64,000 bases of DNA from KBS-83 sp051025295 (GTDB taxonomy: Bacteria; Acidobacteriota; Terriglobia; Terriglobales; Acidobacteriaceae), in NCBI GenBank assembly GCA_051025295.1, contig JBMGJV010000022.1; one strand, written 5' to 3'. Under the pieces are notes generated by a model. It saw nothing but the letters and a program-made list of their open reading frames with translations, made no database searches and was not told the origin of the DNA. Made by a program: the position numbers and the translations under genes. This document shows, piece by piece, positions 32,265 through 42,300 of the stretch (the first letter of the stretch is position 1; the number at the start of each line of letters is the position of its first letter).

Positions 32265-33035
32265 CTAGACCACGCGCCAGCAGAGCCGATGGCTTTTGAT
32301 CGGACCGGGTGTGGACCCCTGCCAGGTATCGAGGTAGAGCTGCGATCCGGCGTGCAGAATGGGCCGGTCAAGGTGCAGCGTACCCTCCGCAATCGTGATC
32401 GCCACATGCTCCGCTCTTTCCGATGCAGGGTCGGCAGGATGCGCCAGCGGCATGTGAATCGTGCCTGCAAGACCAGAGCAGAGGCACAACGAGAGCAGAT
32501 CGCAAAAGCCGAGCGCTGCTGTGAAGCGGTTGAGCTGCTCTGCACCTCCGTCGACATCTCGCTCGAACTGCCCCTCGTGCAGTTCCCGTCTCTGCGTCTC
32601 CTCTGTCACGAAGGTCTCATGGTCGCGACTGCCATCGCGTGGCGCAAGCAGACAGAAGTGCCGATTGGTAAGGATGCCGGAGAGCAGGCATCGTTCTTCG
32701 GCTTCGCGCACGGACTGCGTCCATGCATCGACCGCGCGTTCGGCCGGATACTGCAGGAAGGAATGCACACCTGCTTCGACCGCGCATTCGAGCGCCATCA
32801 GGTCGGGGTAGGCCCAGCCGGCGTCGTGCAGCCGCACCGTCTCGACAACATCCCTGGGCAACTCGCCGAAGACCTCCGCGTTGAGCGAAGCCGCAAGCCG
32901 CCCGGCCAGGGCGGCGTGCGCAGGTTGCGAGATGCAGCCGACGGCCCGCGATGGCCACTGCTGCGTTCGGGCGAAGCACTCCCAGGCCTTGGCATCGGGA
33001 GGGGGAGGCGCCGTGGGACGCGTCCGCAGAATCAT
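32265..33035 (-). CDS. DUF3891 family protein
   Basis: 256 residues, cytoplasmic, of unknown function. The family pattern is visible: an early QPAHAALAGRLAASL helix, ETVRLHDAGW with an HD pair, a central SGILTNRHFCLL (His in the SRH-like position) and a late FCDLLSLCLCSGL helix. The HD...H...D arrangement suggests a divergent HD-domain hydrolase-like fold, but this is inference from motifs only. It lies 24 bases upstream of the deaminase on the same strand, so the two may be co-transcribed. The last ~60 residues form strand-rich sequence. Confidence 0.65.
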   Translation of the reverse strand: MILRTRPTAPPPPDAKAWECFARTQQWPSRAVGCISQPAHAALAGRLAASLNAEVFGELPRDVVETVRLHDAGWAYPDLMALECAVEAGVHSFLQYPAERAVDAWTQSVREAEERCLLSGILTNRHFCLLAPRDGSRDHETFVTEETQRRELHEGQFERDVDGGAEQLNRFTAALGFCDLLSLCLCSGLAGTIHMPLAHPADPASERAEHVAITIAEGTLHLDRPILHAGSQLYLDTWQGSTPGPIKSHRLCWRVV

Positions 33036-33069
33036 GCAAGGTTAGATGCCGGATAGCGCCTCTGCCGCG

Positions 33070-35457
33070 TCAGCCGCGGGCGCTCCACTGCCAGTTCCGC
33101 ACCTCCGGCATATCCTCGCCATGTTCGGCTACGTACAGCTTGTGCCGCTGCATGATCTCTGAGTGGCGCTGCCGGAATTCGTGGAATCGCGATGCCAGGC
33201 GCGGCACATAGCGCAGCGCATCGAGCGCGAGTGTGTAGCGATCGAGCTGGTTCAGCACAGTCATATCAAAGGGCGTGGTAGTCGTGCCCTCTTCCTTGTA
33301 GCCGTGCACGTGGAAGTTGGGCTGGTTGTGCCGCTTGTAGATGAGCTTGTGGATCACAGTCGGGTACCCATGGAACGCAAAGATCACCGGCTTGTCCTTG
33401 GTGAACAGGCGATCGAAGGCCTCCTGTTCAATGCCGTGCGGGTGCTCCTCGAATGTTTCGAGCGTAAACAGGTCAACCACGTTCACCGCACGCACTCTCA
33501 ACTCGGGTACCCAGTCGCGCAGCACAGTGATGGCCGCCATGGTCTCGAGCGTCGGCACATCGCCGGCACAGGCCATCACCACGTCGGGTTCGCCATCGCC
33601 GTCATAGGATGACGCGAACTTCCACTCGCCGACGCCGGCGATGCAGTGCTGCTCCGCCGTCTCGATGGACAGCCACTGCGGTGCGGGCTGCTTGCCCGCG
33701 ATGATCAGGTTGACGTAATCCCGCGAGCGCAGGCAGTGATCGGTTACCGAGAGAAGCGTGTTGCCGTCGGGCGGCAGGTAGATGCGCACCGTGTCGGCAC
33801 GCTTGTTCGCGACATGGTCGATGAACCCGGGATCCTGGTGCGAGAAGCCGTTGTGATCCTGCCGCCAGACGTGCGACGTGAGCAGGTAGTTCAACGATGA
33901 GATGGGCTTGCGCCAGGGCAGCGCCTTGCAGGCTTTCAGCCACTTCGCATGCTGATTGAACATGGAGTCGATGATGTGGATGAAGGCTTCGTAGCAGGAG
34001 AAGAAGCCGTGCCGCCCGGTGAGCAGGTAGCCTTCCAGCCAGCCTTCGCACAGGTGCTCGGAGAGCACCTCCATCACGCGTCCGTCAACCGACAGATCCT
34101 CATCCACCGGAAGCACGCGTGCCTCCCAGCGTTTGCCGCTGGCCTTGTACACCGCCTGCAGCCGATTGGACGCGTTCTCGTCGGGTGCGAACATGCGGAA
34201 GTTGCGCGTGTCGAGGTTGTTGCGCATCACCTCTTCGAGATAGCGACTGAGGATGGTCGTCGCTGAATCTTCGTGAGCGCCCGGCTCTTTCACCTCCACA
34301 CCGAAGTCGCGGAAATTCGGCAGGTCGAGCGGCTTCAGCAGCAGCCCACCATTGGTATTCGGATTGATGCTCATGCGCTCGAGCCCAAGCGGCGCCATGC
34401 TGGCGATCTCATCGCGCAGCACGCCATCCTCGTTGAAGAGCTCATCCGGGCGATAAGACCGCAGCCACTGCTCGAGCAGCTTCAGATGTTCCGGGTTGGT
34501 GCGCACCTCTTCGAGCGGCACCTGGTGTGCGCGCCAGGTGCCCTCCACCTGTTTGCCGTCCACGACCTTCGGTCCGGTCCAGCCCTTGGGCGTGCGCAAG
34601 ACCAGCATGGGCCAGCGCGGACGCGTGGTGTCGTTCTTCTCGCGCGCATGCTGCTGGATCTGGCGGATCTCGGCATACATCGCGTCCATCGTCTCCGCCA
34701 TGCGGCGGTGCATGTCAGCCGGATCGTCGCCTTCGAGGAAGTACGGGTGATAGCCGTAGCCCTCGAACAGCGCTTTCAACTCTTCCGGCTCGATGCGGGC
34801 GAGGATCGTCGGGTTCGCGATTTTGTAACCGTTAAGGTGCAGGATGGGCAGCACTGCGCCATCCGTGATCGGGTTGAGAAACTTGTTCGAGTGCCAGGAC
34901 GCCGCCAGCGCACCCGTCTCGGCTTCGCCGTCGCCCACGATGCAGGTGACCAGCAGGTCCGGATTGTCGAATGCCGCGCCGTAGGAATGCAGCAACGAGT
35001 AGCCCAGCTCGCCGCCCTCATGGATCGAGCCCGGCACATTCGCCGCATCGTGAGACGGGATGCCGTACGGCCAGGAGAACTGGCGGAAGAGGCGCTTCAG
35101 TCCGTCGTAGTTGCGCTCGATGTCCGGATAGATTTCGCTGTATGTGCCCTCGAGGTAGGTGTTCGCGATGATGCCCGGCGCGCCGTGGCCAGGGCCGACC
35201 ACCAGCATCGCGTTCACCTGCTCGTGCCGGATCAGCCGGTTCATGTGCAGGTAGATAAAGTTCAATCCAGGCGTCGTGCCAAAGTGCCCGAGCAGACGCG
35301 GCTTGATGTCCTCCACAGAGAGTGGACGCCGAAGCAGCGGGTTCTCCCGCAGATAGATCTGGCCGACAGACAGGTAATTCGCCGCCCGCCAGTAGGCGTC
35401 CATCAGTTCAAGTTCCTGCTCTGTCTGGGTAGGCTTCGACGTAGCGGCGGTGGCCAT
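33070..35457 (-). CDS. xfp: Xylulose-5-phosphate/fructose-6-phosphate phosphoketolase
   Basis: Thiamine-diphosphate enzyme cleaving xylulose-5-P (and often fructose-6-P) with phosphate to acetyl-phosphate plus glyceraldehyde-3-P or erythrose-4-P. 795 residues. N-terminal NYLSVGQIYLRENPLL, LLGHFGTTPGLNFIY, GPGHGAPG and GDGEAETG (ThDP/Mg site) are diagnostic. SSYDGDGEPDVVMACAGD and HGYPTVIHKLIY mark the C-terminal domains. ATG 35457 has AAGGAG upstream, and a longer frame to 35559 adds unconserved residues. With xylB (xylulose-5-P) and ackA (acetyl-P) in the same window, it supplies a glycolytic bypass. Confidence 0.96.
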   Translation of the reverse strand: MATAATSKPTQTEQELELMDAYWRAANYLSVGQIYLRENPLLRRPLSVEDIKPRLLGHFGTTPGLNFIYLHMNRLIRHEQVNAMLVVGPGHGAPGIIANTYLEGTYSEIYPDIERNYDGLKRLFRQFSWPYGIPSHDAANVPGSIHEGGELGYSLLHSYGAAFDNPDLLVTCIVGDGEAETGALAASWHSNKFLNPITDGAVLPILHLNGYKIANPTILARIEPEELKALFEGYGYHPYFLEGDDPADMHRRMAETMDAMYAEIRQIQQHAREKNDTTRPRWPMLVLRTPKGWTGPKVVDGKQVEGTWRAHQVPLEEVRTNPEHLKLLEQWLRSYRPDELFNEDGVLRDEIASMAPLGLERMSINPNTNGGLLLKPLDLPNFRDFGVEVKEPGAHEDSATTILSRYLEEVMRNNLDTRNFRMFAPDENASNRLQAVYKASGKRWEARVLPVDEDLSVDGRVMEVLSEHLCEGWLEGYLLTGRHGFFSCYEAFIHIIDSMFNQHAKWLKACKALPWRKPISSLNYLLTSHVWRQDHNGFSHQDPGFIDHVANKRADTVRIYLPPDGNTLLSVTDHCLRSRDYVNLIIAGKQPAPQWLSIETAEQHCIAGVGEWKFASSYDGDGEPDVVMACAGDVPTLETMAAITVLRDWVPELRVRAVNVVDLFTLETFEEHPHGIEQEAFDRLFTKDKPVIFAFHGYPTVIHKLIYKRHNQPNFHVHGYKEEGTTTTPFDMTVLNQLDRYTLALDALRYVPRLASRFHEFRQRHSEIMQRHKLYVAEHGEDMPEVRNWQWSARG

Positions 35458-35486
35458 GGGCGGACTCCTTGTGACTTGCCTGGGTG

Positions 35487-35508
35487 AACGGGGAGGGCCC
35501 CCCGTTTT
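35487..35508. repeat. Hairpin in phosphoketolase leader
   Basis: AACGGGG (35487-35493) pairs with CCCCGTT (35500-35506) around AGGGCC. On the minus strand this is in the phosphoketolase 5' leader, 30 bases before the ATG. On the plus strand it is followed by TTTTG. Upstream on the minus strand the word TATAGT (about 35551-35556) could be a -10 element, without a clear -35. The short gap (35458-35618) holds no gene. Confidence 0.35.
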
Positions 35509-35618
35509 GATGCCTTCATCAAAGGCCCGCGGTGTTACGCGACTATAAACGCGCCCCATCCGTCTGAGACTTGGCGACGCCTCACCAGCACAAGCGGGAC
35601 TGTCGTCTGCAGGGAGAG

Positions 35619-37334
35619 ATGGTGTCGCACCGGGGACCGGCTCAGTTCTTTCCAGGATCGCTGCGTTTGGGCACGCTCGCCTGCCTGCTGGTGTGGTTTG
35701 CCTGCGCGGCGCTGTCGCGTGCTGCCTCGCCGCAGGCTCGCGTCCCGGCGCAGGCAGGAGCGTCGACCGTCACGCCCGACGCGGTGTGCGCCGGCTGCCA
35801 TCGCGCCATTTACGACCGGTATCGCATGACCCCGATGGCACGCGCCAGCGGTGCAGCGACGGATGGGCTGATCGAGGGCGGCTTTACCCATGACCCATCG
35901 GGTGTGCACTATCGGATTTTCCGGCGCGATGGCGCCGCATGGCTGAGTTACAGCCGCCCAGCCACTGCGCCCGCCGGACAGCTGCGCGGCGAGGTGCGCC
36001 TCGACTACTTTGTCGGTTCGAACACGCGCGGCCGCACCTATCTGTTTAGCCGCGAGGGCGAGTGGTTCGAAGCGCCCGTGAACTGGTATGCGCAAAAGCA
36101 CCTGTGGGACATGGCGCCCAACTTTCAGAACGCGCGAGAGATGCCACTGACCTTGCCCGTCGATGCGAACTGCCTGCATTGCCATGCCACTGGCGTCGCT
36201 GTCCCACTACCCGGGGCGCGCAATCACTTTGGGGGTGCGCCGTTCGCGCAGGGCGGCATCGGCTGCGCCGCCTGCCACGGCGATGCGAGCGAGCATCTGC
36301 GCAGCGGCGGCCGCGCTCCGGTGCTGAACCCGGCCCGGCTTGCGCCGGTGGAGCGAGATTCGATCTGTCTGCAGTGCCACCTCGAAGGCGAGACGGCGGT
36401 CTACCGCCGCGGGCGGTCATTGTCCGGATTTGTGCCGGGGCAGAACCTGTTTACGGATGTGACCTACTTCGTACACCAGGGCCAGCTTGCCGCTGGGGAG
36501 CGTGCCAGTTCGCAGTATGAGGCGCTGCTCGAGAGTGCCTGCAAGCGGGGAAGCGGCGACCGGCTGACCTGCACCACCTGCCACGATCCGCATGGCAGCC
36601 AGGCGAGCGCTACGCCTGCTGAGCGGGTGTCGTGGTTCCGTGCGCGGTGTCTGTCCTGCCACACGGGACCGGCCTTTGCTCTGCAGCATCACCCTGAGCA
36701 GCCCGATTGCGCCTCCTGCCACATGCCGCGCAGCGCTGCAACGGATGTCGCGCACCAGCAGGTCACGGATCATCGCATCCAGCTTCCGGGACAGAGCCGC
36801 CCCGCCCGACCCACCAGCGACGTGCTTGTGTCGGTCGGTTCGGAGACGGTCAGCGATCGCGAGACTGGACTCGCCTACGCGCAGCTGGACCGTGGCGGCG
36901 ACCGGCGCAGTAAAGAACTGGCCCGCATTCTTCTGCACAAGGCAGCGAGCGAGGCCAGTGGCGATGATCCGGAGTTGCACACAGCGCTCGGGTTGCTCGA
37001 TCAGCAGGGCGGCGACATTGAGGGAGCGGACCGCGAGTATCGGGCCGCGCTCGCTGCTGATCCGTTCGAGACAACGGCGCGTGGCAACCTGGCCACGCTG
37101 TTTGCCGCGACCGGCGACTACGTCACCGCGGTCCGGCTGTGGCAGCGGGTCGTGGATGAGGATCCGTCGCAGACCAGTGCTGCGTATGACCTGGCAGTCG
37201 GCGAGTGCCACCTGGGGCAGAAGGAGGACGCGGCCGGCACGCTACGCCTGCTGCTGTCCTACGCGCCGGACGATCAGCGCGCGCGTGCGTTCAGCATGGC
37301 CATTGCAAATGGTGCGCAGCACTGTGGCAAGTAG
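35619..37334 (+). CDS. Exported heptaheme cytochrome c / TPR protein
   Basis: About 571 residues. A signal segment (LGTLACLLVWFACAALSRAA) is followed by a multiheme region with seven CXXCH motifs (CAGCH, CLHCH, CAACH, CLQCH, CTTCH, CLSCH, CASCH) of cytochrome c554/doubled-CXXCH style, then two or more TPR units (residues ~430-560, e.g. HTALGLLDQQGGDIEGADREYRAALAADP). This cytochrome-plus-TPR architecture is frequent in Acidobacteriota. It should act in the periplasm in electron transfer or as a scaffold. The start is uncertain: ATG 35619 or GTG 35622, the latter better spaced from AGGGAG. Convergent with a CRTAC1 gene. Confidence 0.88.
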   Translation: MVSHRGPAQFFPGSLRLGTLACLLVWFACAALSRAASPQARVPAQAGASTVTPDAVCAGCHRAIYDRYRMTPMARASGAATDGLIEGGFTHDPSGVHYRIFRRDGAAWLSYSRPATAPAGQLRGEVRLDYFVGSNTRGRTYLFSREGEWFEAPVNWYAQKHLWDMAPNFQNAREMPLTLPVDANCLHCHATGVAVPLPGARNHFGGAPFAQGGIGCAACHGDASEHLRSGGRAPVLNPARLAPVERDSICLQCHLEGETAVYRRGRSLSGFVPGQNLFTDVTYFVHQGQLAAGERASSQYEALLESACKRGSGDRLTCTTCHDPHGSQASATPAERVSWFRARCLSCHTGPAFALQHHPEQPDCASCHMPRSAATDVAHQQVTDHRIQLPGQSRPARPTSDVLVSVGSETVSDRETGLAYAQLDRGGDRRSKELARILLHKAASEASGDDPELHTALGLLDQQGGDIEGADREYRAALAADPFETTARGNLATLFAATGDYVTAVRLWQRVVDEDPSQTSAAYDLAVGECHLGQKEDAAGTLRLLLSYAPDDQRARAFSMAIANGAQHCGK

Positions 37335-37338
37335 CGCC

Positions 37339-39138
37339 TCAGCGACCTGTTGAAGTGGCGCGGTTCGCCGCCTTGGATGCCGCTGCTGTCCCGTGGCCCT
37401 CAGGGATCGTGGTGATTCGATCGATCGGCGGGGCAGGGAAGCTCTCGACGAGGCCCGAAGGCCAGCTCACCTGAATGTCATGCAGCACAGGTTGCGCGCC
37501 GAGCCCGAAGTGCAGCCGCAGGTCGCTCGACGAGTTGTAGGACGAGCCGCTGCGCACCTCGTCCACCCACACGCGGTCTTTGCCCGCCATGCTGCCGTGC
37601 ATGACCACGCGTGCGCCGATCGCGCTGCGATTCGACTTCGTTCCGGTCAGTGAGAGCCCGACCCAGTGGTTTGCATTTACAGCGCGATTCACCAGCAGCA
37701 TCGGCAACGCGCTCACATCATTAATGACTGCCTCTTCGCGACCATCGTTCCAAAGGTCGGCGATGGCCAGGCCACGCGATGACGCCGGGGTTGTGATACC
37801 CGGGCCTGATTGCTTCGTTATGTCGGCGAACCTGCCATTGCCGAGATTGCGATAGAGCAGGCGAGATTCACGATAGTCCGAGCCGAGGTGGCTGCTGTCG
37901 ACCTCGGGATAGACGTGGCCGTTCACGGACAGAAGATCGGGCCAGCCATCGTTGTCGATGTCGATGAACATGGTGCCCCACCCCAGCTTGTCCGTGTTGA
38001 TGCCAAGCCCGGAGGGAAACGTCACGTCGTCGAATGTGCCATCGCCGCGTGCGTGGTAAAGCGTGGCCGTGTCGTCGGAGAAGTTGGTCTTGAAGATGTC
38101 GAGATGGCCGTCCCCGTCGTAGTCGCCCACGGTCGAACCCATGCCCGCCTGCTCGCGGCCGTCTTCGTTAAAAGCCACGCCCGCGTCGGCAGCCCGATCG
38201 GTGAAGGTGCCGTCATGGTTGTTGTGATACAGGATCGCTGGCGTCGAGTCGCATGCCAGGTAGAGGTCCGGCCAGCCGTCCTCGTCTGCGTCCACACTCG
38301 AGACGGAGAAACAATAATGTCCGTTCGTCTTGGCGAACCCGCTCTTCGCAGACACATCCTCGAACTTGCCGTTACCCAGGTTGTGCAGCAGCGTGTTGGG
38401 CGCATAGTCCAGCCCACGCGGTCCACACATGACCGGAACGCCCTTCCAGGTGCAGCTTGCAGCCTTGCCCGGCTCGGGCACGGTGCCCAGGTCGAAGTGC
38501 ACGTAAGTTGCGATAGCGATATCGAGACGGCCATCGCGGTCGTAGTCGACGAATGTGCAGCCGGTACCCCACTCCTTGCCTGAACCGGCAGCCCCCGCCT
38601 GCTCCGACACGTCCCGAAATCGGCTGCCACCCTCGTTGTGGTAAAGCCGATTTTTGCCGTAGGCGGTGACGAAGAGGTCCGGCCGGCCATCGTTGTCGTA
38701 GTCGCCGACACACGCGCCCTGCCCCCATCCGCTGTCATTCAGCCCGGCCCGGCTGGTCACGTCGGTGAAGGTGCCATCGTGATTGTTGTGGAACAGGTGG
38801 CTGGTGGGCGGCGTCTGCTGACTCTCTGGAGTCTTCTCAAGGTGCGTTCCGTTTACCAGGAAAACATCCGGATAGCCGTCACCGTCGTAGTCGAGGATGG
38901 CGACACCGGAACCGGTCGCCTCGAGGATGTAGCGCTTGGACGCGACGCCTCCATTGACGTTGACCACCTGGATCCCAGCAGGTCCGGCGACATCCTCAAA
39001 CCATGCCGGCGCGGGATGGACCGGGCTCGACGGAAAAGGCTTGGGAGGTGTGGTTTGGGCGTCCGAGACGGCGAACAGAAGCATCGCGATTAAACAGAAA
39101 ACGGCTGTTTTTTGACACCATCGAAGATCGCACCGCAT
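37339..39138 (-). CDS. CRTAC1 family protein (VCBS/FG-GAP repeats + ASPIC/UnbV)
   Basis: 599-residue exported protein with a signal peptide (about 1-27). Repeated calcium-loop FG-GAP/VCBS blades carry DxDGDG-type motifs (ILDYDGDGYPDVFLVNG, VGDYDNDGRPDLFV, FVDYDRDGRLDIAI, VDADEDGWPDLYLA, GDYDGDGHLDIFKT, DIDNDGWPDLL). The C-terminal ASPIC/UnbV domain follows (GARVVM, VDEVRSGSSYNSSSDLRLHFGLG, VSWPSG). It is a predicted Ca2+-dependent beta-propeller at the cell surface or in the periplasm. A second CRTAC1 gene lies at 46 kb, and the two flank the TonB receptor and TPR genes. Role unknown. Confidence 0.92.
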   Translation of the reverse strand: MRCDLRWCQKTAVFCLIAMLLFAVSDAQTTPPKPFPSSPVHPAPAWFEDVAGPAGIQVVNVNGGVASKRYILEATGSGVAILDYDGDGYPDVFLVNGTHLEKTPESQQTPPTSHLFHNNHDGTFTDVTSRAGLNDSGWGQGACVGDYDNDGRPDLFVTAYGKNRLYHNEGGSRFRDVSEQAGAAGSGKEWGTGCTFVDYDRDGRLDIAIATYVHFDLGTVPEPGKAASCTWKGVPVMCGPRGLDYAPNTLLHNLGNGKFEDVSAKSGFAKTNGHYCFSVSSVDADEDGWPDLYLACDSTPAILYHNNHDGTFTDRAADAGVAFNEDGREQAGMGSTVGDYDGDGHLDIFKTNFSDDTATLYHARGDGTFDDVTFPSGLGINTDKLGWGTMFIDIDNDGWPDLLSVNGHVYPEVDSSHLGSDYRESRLLYRNLGNGRFADITKQSGPGITTPASSRGLAIADLWNDGREEAVINDVSALPMLLVNRAVNANHWVGLSLTGTKSNRSAIGARVVMHGSMAGKDRVWVDEVRSGSSYNSSSDLRLHFGLGAQPVLHDIQVSWPSGLVESFPAPPIDRITTIPEGHGTAAASKAANRATSTGR

Positions 39139-39196
39139 CGTGCCATGATTGTAGACAGAACACCATGCGCAAGCCGGTTCCAGAGCGTATTTCCCT

Positions 39197-39226
39197 TTGA
39201 CAGGGGTAGCCGAGCGTCCTTATAGT
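39197..39226 (+). promoter_or_regulatory. Sigma-70 type promoter of TonB-dependent receptor
   Basis: A perfect -35 TTGACA (39197-39202) and -10 TATAGT (39221-39226, five of six consensus) are separated by 18 bases. Initiation near 39233 would give a leader of about 130 bases before the receptor ATG (39364), which has AGGGAG 5-10 bases upstream. No operator is apparent. Confidence 0.65.
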
Positions 39227-39363
39227 TCGACGCCGGGAAGTAATCATCCCTTGGGTGGACCATTTAGAAGCCCGCCATAGCCGGAATCGTATGTCTGTGT
39301 GCCCAGAAAACCAGTCCGAATAGGCACAAAACAGCAACACGCAACAACTTCAGGGAGACCAAT

Positions 39364-42300
39364 ATGACGAAAAGAACGCACGCGGTTCTCGCCGCTTGCC
39401 TTGGTGCAGGGATAGTCCTGGCTCCGCACTGCGCGTCTGCGCAGGCGGTGTACGGGTCTATTTACGGCACGGTGACCGATTCTTCCGGTGCAGCGATACC
39501 GGGAGCGACGGTGACGGTCACGGATGAAACCAAGGGAACCACCGTTACGACCAAGAGCAACGAATCTGGTTCGTACACGGTCGAGCATCTGATCCCTGAC
39601 GTCTACAGCGTCAAGGTGGAAATGCAGGGCTTCAAGTCCTACGAGACGCATCACCTCGGCGTGCTCGCCGATACGTCTCCCAAGGTGGACGCTCCGCTGC
39701 AGGCTGGCGGTGGCGCAGAGACGGTCAACGTCAATGCAGATTCGATCCCGCAGCTCAAGACGGATCGTGCCGACGTTGCCACGACATTCGACACGCGTAC
39801 GGTGTCCGATCTCCCCATCCAGGGCCGCAACTTCACCAGCCTCGAACTGCTTCTGCCCGGTGCGCAGCAGCTGGGCTGGTCGCACGCAGCCAGCGAAAAC
39901 CCCCAGGCCAGCCAGCAGATTCAGATCGACGGACAGGCCTTCGGCGGCGTCGCTTATGAGCTGGACGGCACGGACAACCAGGACCCGATCCTCGGCATTA
40001 TTGTCGTGAACCCGGCGCTCGATGCGATCACCGAGTCGAAGATCGCGACGCAGAACTTCGACGCACAGTTCGGCAAGGCAGTCGCCGCTGTGGTCACGGT
40101 GCAGACCAAGTCGGGCACCAACAACTTCCACGGCAGCGTGTACGACTATCGCCGCTCAAACGCGAACCTGGCACGCAACCCGTTCACCCAGGCCAGCCCC
40201 GATGTGGTGACGCACAAATTGCTGCCTCCCGGCCTCTACAACGAGTTCGGTTTCTCCATTGGCGGTCCAATCAAGAAGGACAGGGCGTTCTTCTTCGGTG
40301 ACTACCAGGGACAGCGTCAGCGCCTCGGCGTCTCGCAGCAGTCGACCGTGCCAACCACGAAGCTGACCAACTCCTGTCTGAGTGGTGCCGGTTGCGACTT
40401 CAGTGACTACCTGCAGTTGCCCAATGGTGCTGGCATCGTCTACCAAAAGAATGGCACGCCATACCCCGGCAACGTGATTCCGGCAGCCGAGGTGGCGCCG
40501 CAGGCCCTGGCCTTCTTCCAGCGTCTGCAGCCGTTCACTCCCAACGTTGCGCCCAGTGGCAATGCCGATAACACCGGCCTGGTGAACAACTTCTCCGGCA
40601 GCGGCAACGGCATCTTCAACGCCGACCAGTGGGACGTTCGCGGAGACGTTCAGGTCAGCCAGAAGATCCACGCCTTTGGCCGGTTCAGCCGGTTCACGGA
40701 TACGCTCACCGGCAAGCCGCTGTTCGGTGACCTGGGCGGCTTTGGCTTCGGCATCGGTGGCTTCGCTGGCACCTCGCTGGGCGCGAATGACAGCGTCGCG
40801 ACCGGCGCTGACATTGCGATCAGTGGCACGTTGCTGACTGACTTCCGTCTCGGTTACTACCGGTACGGCATCAACACCAGCAAGTACGACAAGGGAACGA
40901 ACCTGGCTGACCAGCTCGGCATTAAGGGTCTGAATACAGCCGATCCCATCACCAGTGGCGCTCCCGAGATCCAGATCAATGATCCGAGCGGTGGCAACAT
41001 CTGGTACGGCAGCGGCCTCGATGCGAATCGCTGCAACTGCCCGTTGCAGGAGCACGAGGATCAGTACCAGATCGTCAACAACTGGACGAAGATCATCCAG
41101 AACCACTCGCTTGAGTTTGGCGCCGACCTGCGCTACGCCCGCAACCTCCGTGTGCCGAGCGATAACAACCGCGCCGGCCAGATCTACTTCAACAGCTCGC
41201 CGACGTCCAACCCGTCGATTGATACGAAGTCCGGAACCTCGCAGGGCGGTCTTGGTTACGCAACGTTTGCTCTCGGTCAAAGCACGGAGATCAAGCGCTA
41301 CGTGAGCACTTCGACCAATGCCAAGGAGTTCCAGAAGCGGACCTTCTTCTACGGTCAGGACACCTGGCGCGCCACCCCGAAGCTGACGATCAACGCCGGA
41401 CTGCGCTGGGAACTCTACTTCCCGGAGACGGTGAACGGAAAGTCGAAAGGTGGACTGCTGGACCTGAGCACCGGTTTCATTCATGTGGCCGGTGTTGGGA
41501 AAGTTCCAAGCAACATGGGTTGGGACCTGTCGCCGGGTGCGCTTGCACCTCGCGTCGGTGCGGCCTATCAGATCAATCCCAAGACAGTGATCCGCGCAGG
41601 CTACGGACGCAGCTTCGACATCGGCGTGTTCGGTTCGATCTTCGGCCACGTCGTGACCCAGAACCTGCCGGTGCTGGCAAACCAGGATGTTGTGCAGACG
41701 GGAGGCCCGTTGTCTGAGGCATTCGATCTGCGCACCGGTCCACCCAGCTACCCGTTCCCGCTAGTTCCGGCGAGCGGTTTGCTGCCGGCTCCAGGCTATG
41801 CCGTCAATCCCAAGGCACGCCCCAACTCGCTCCGCCTGCCTACGATTGACGCGTGGAACCTGAGCGTGCAGCGCTCGGTCACGCCCACCCTGTCCTTCAC
41901 GCTGGCCTACGTTGGCAACAAGGGCACACACACCCTGAGCGCCGGCGACGGTAACAACACCAACCCGAACGAGCCGGGCATCTTCCTGCCGGCGGGCCAG
42001 AGCCTCTCAGGCCAGACACTGCACTTCGACCCGGCGTTCCCGAAGGGTCTCAGCCCGGATGGATCGGCAACCGGTAACACCACTCTCCTGCGGCGTTACT
42101 ACGCAGGCTCGCTCCCGGCTTGCACGAGCCCGGACTACACGGCGCAGCTTGCCGCAGCGCACCAGGCCGTACCCTCGCCGGGATCCTGCGGTTGGACCAA
42201 CGACATCTCCTACTACGGCGACAACCAGGACACGCACTACAACGCCCTGCAGGTCACCGTTACGAAGCAGTTCAGCCGCGGTCTGTCGTTCACTTCGAAC

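Noticed and set aside
40156..41649. 497-codon minus-strand frame inside the TonB receptor
   Set aside because: The receptor reads through continuously with conserved features. The antisense frame has no signal, domain or ribosome site.
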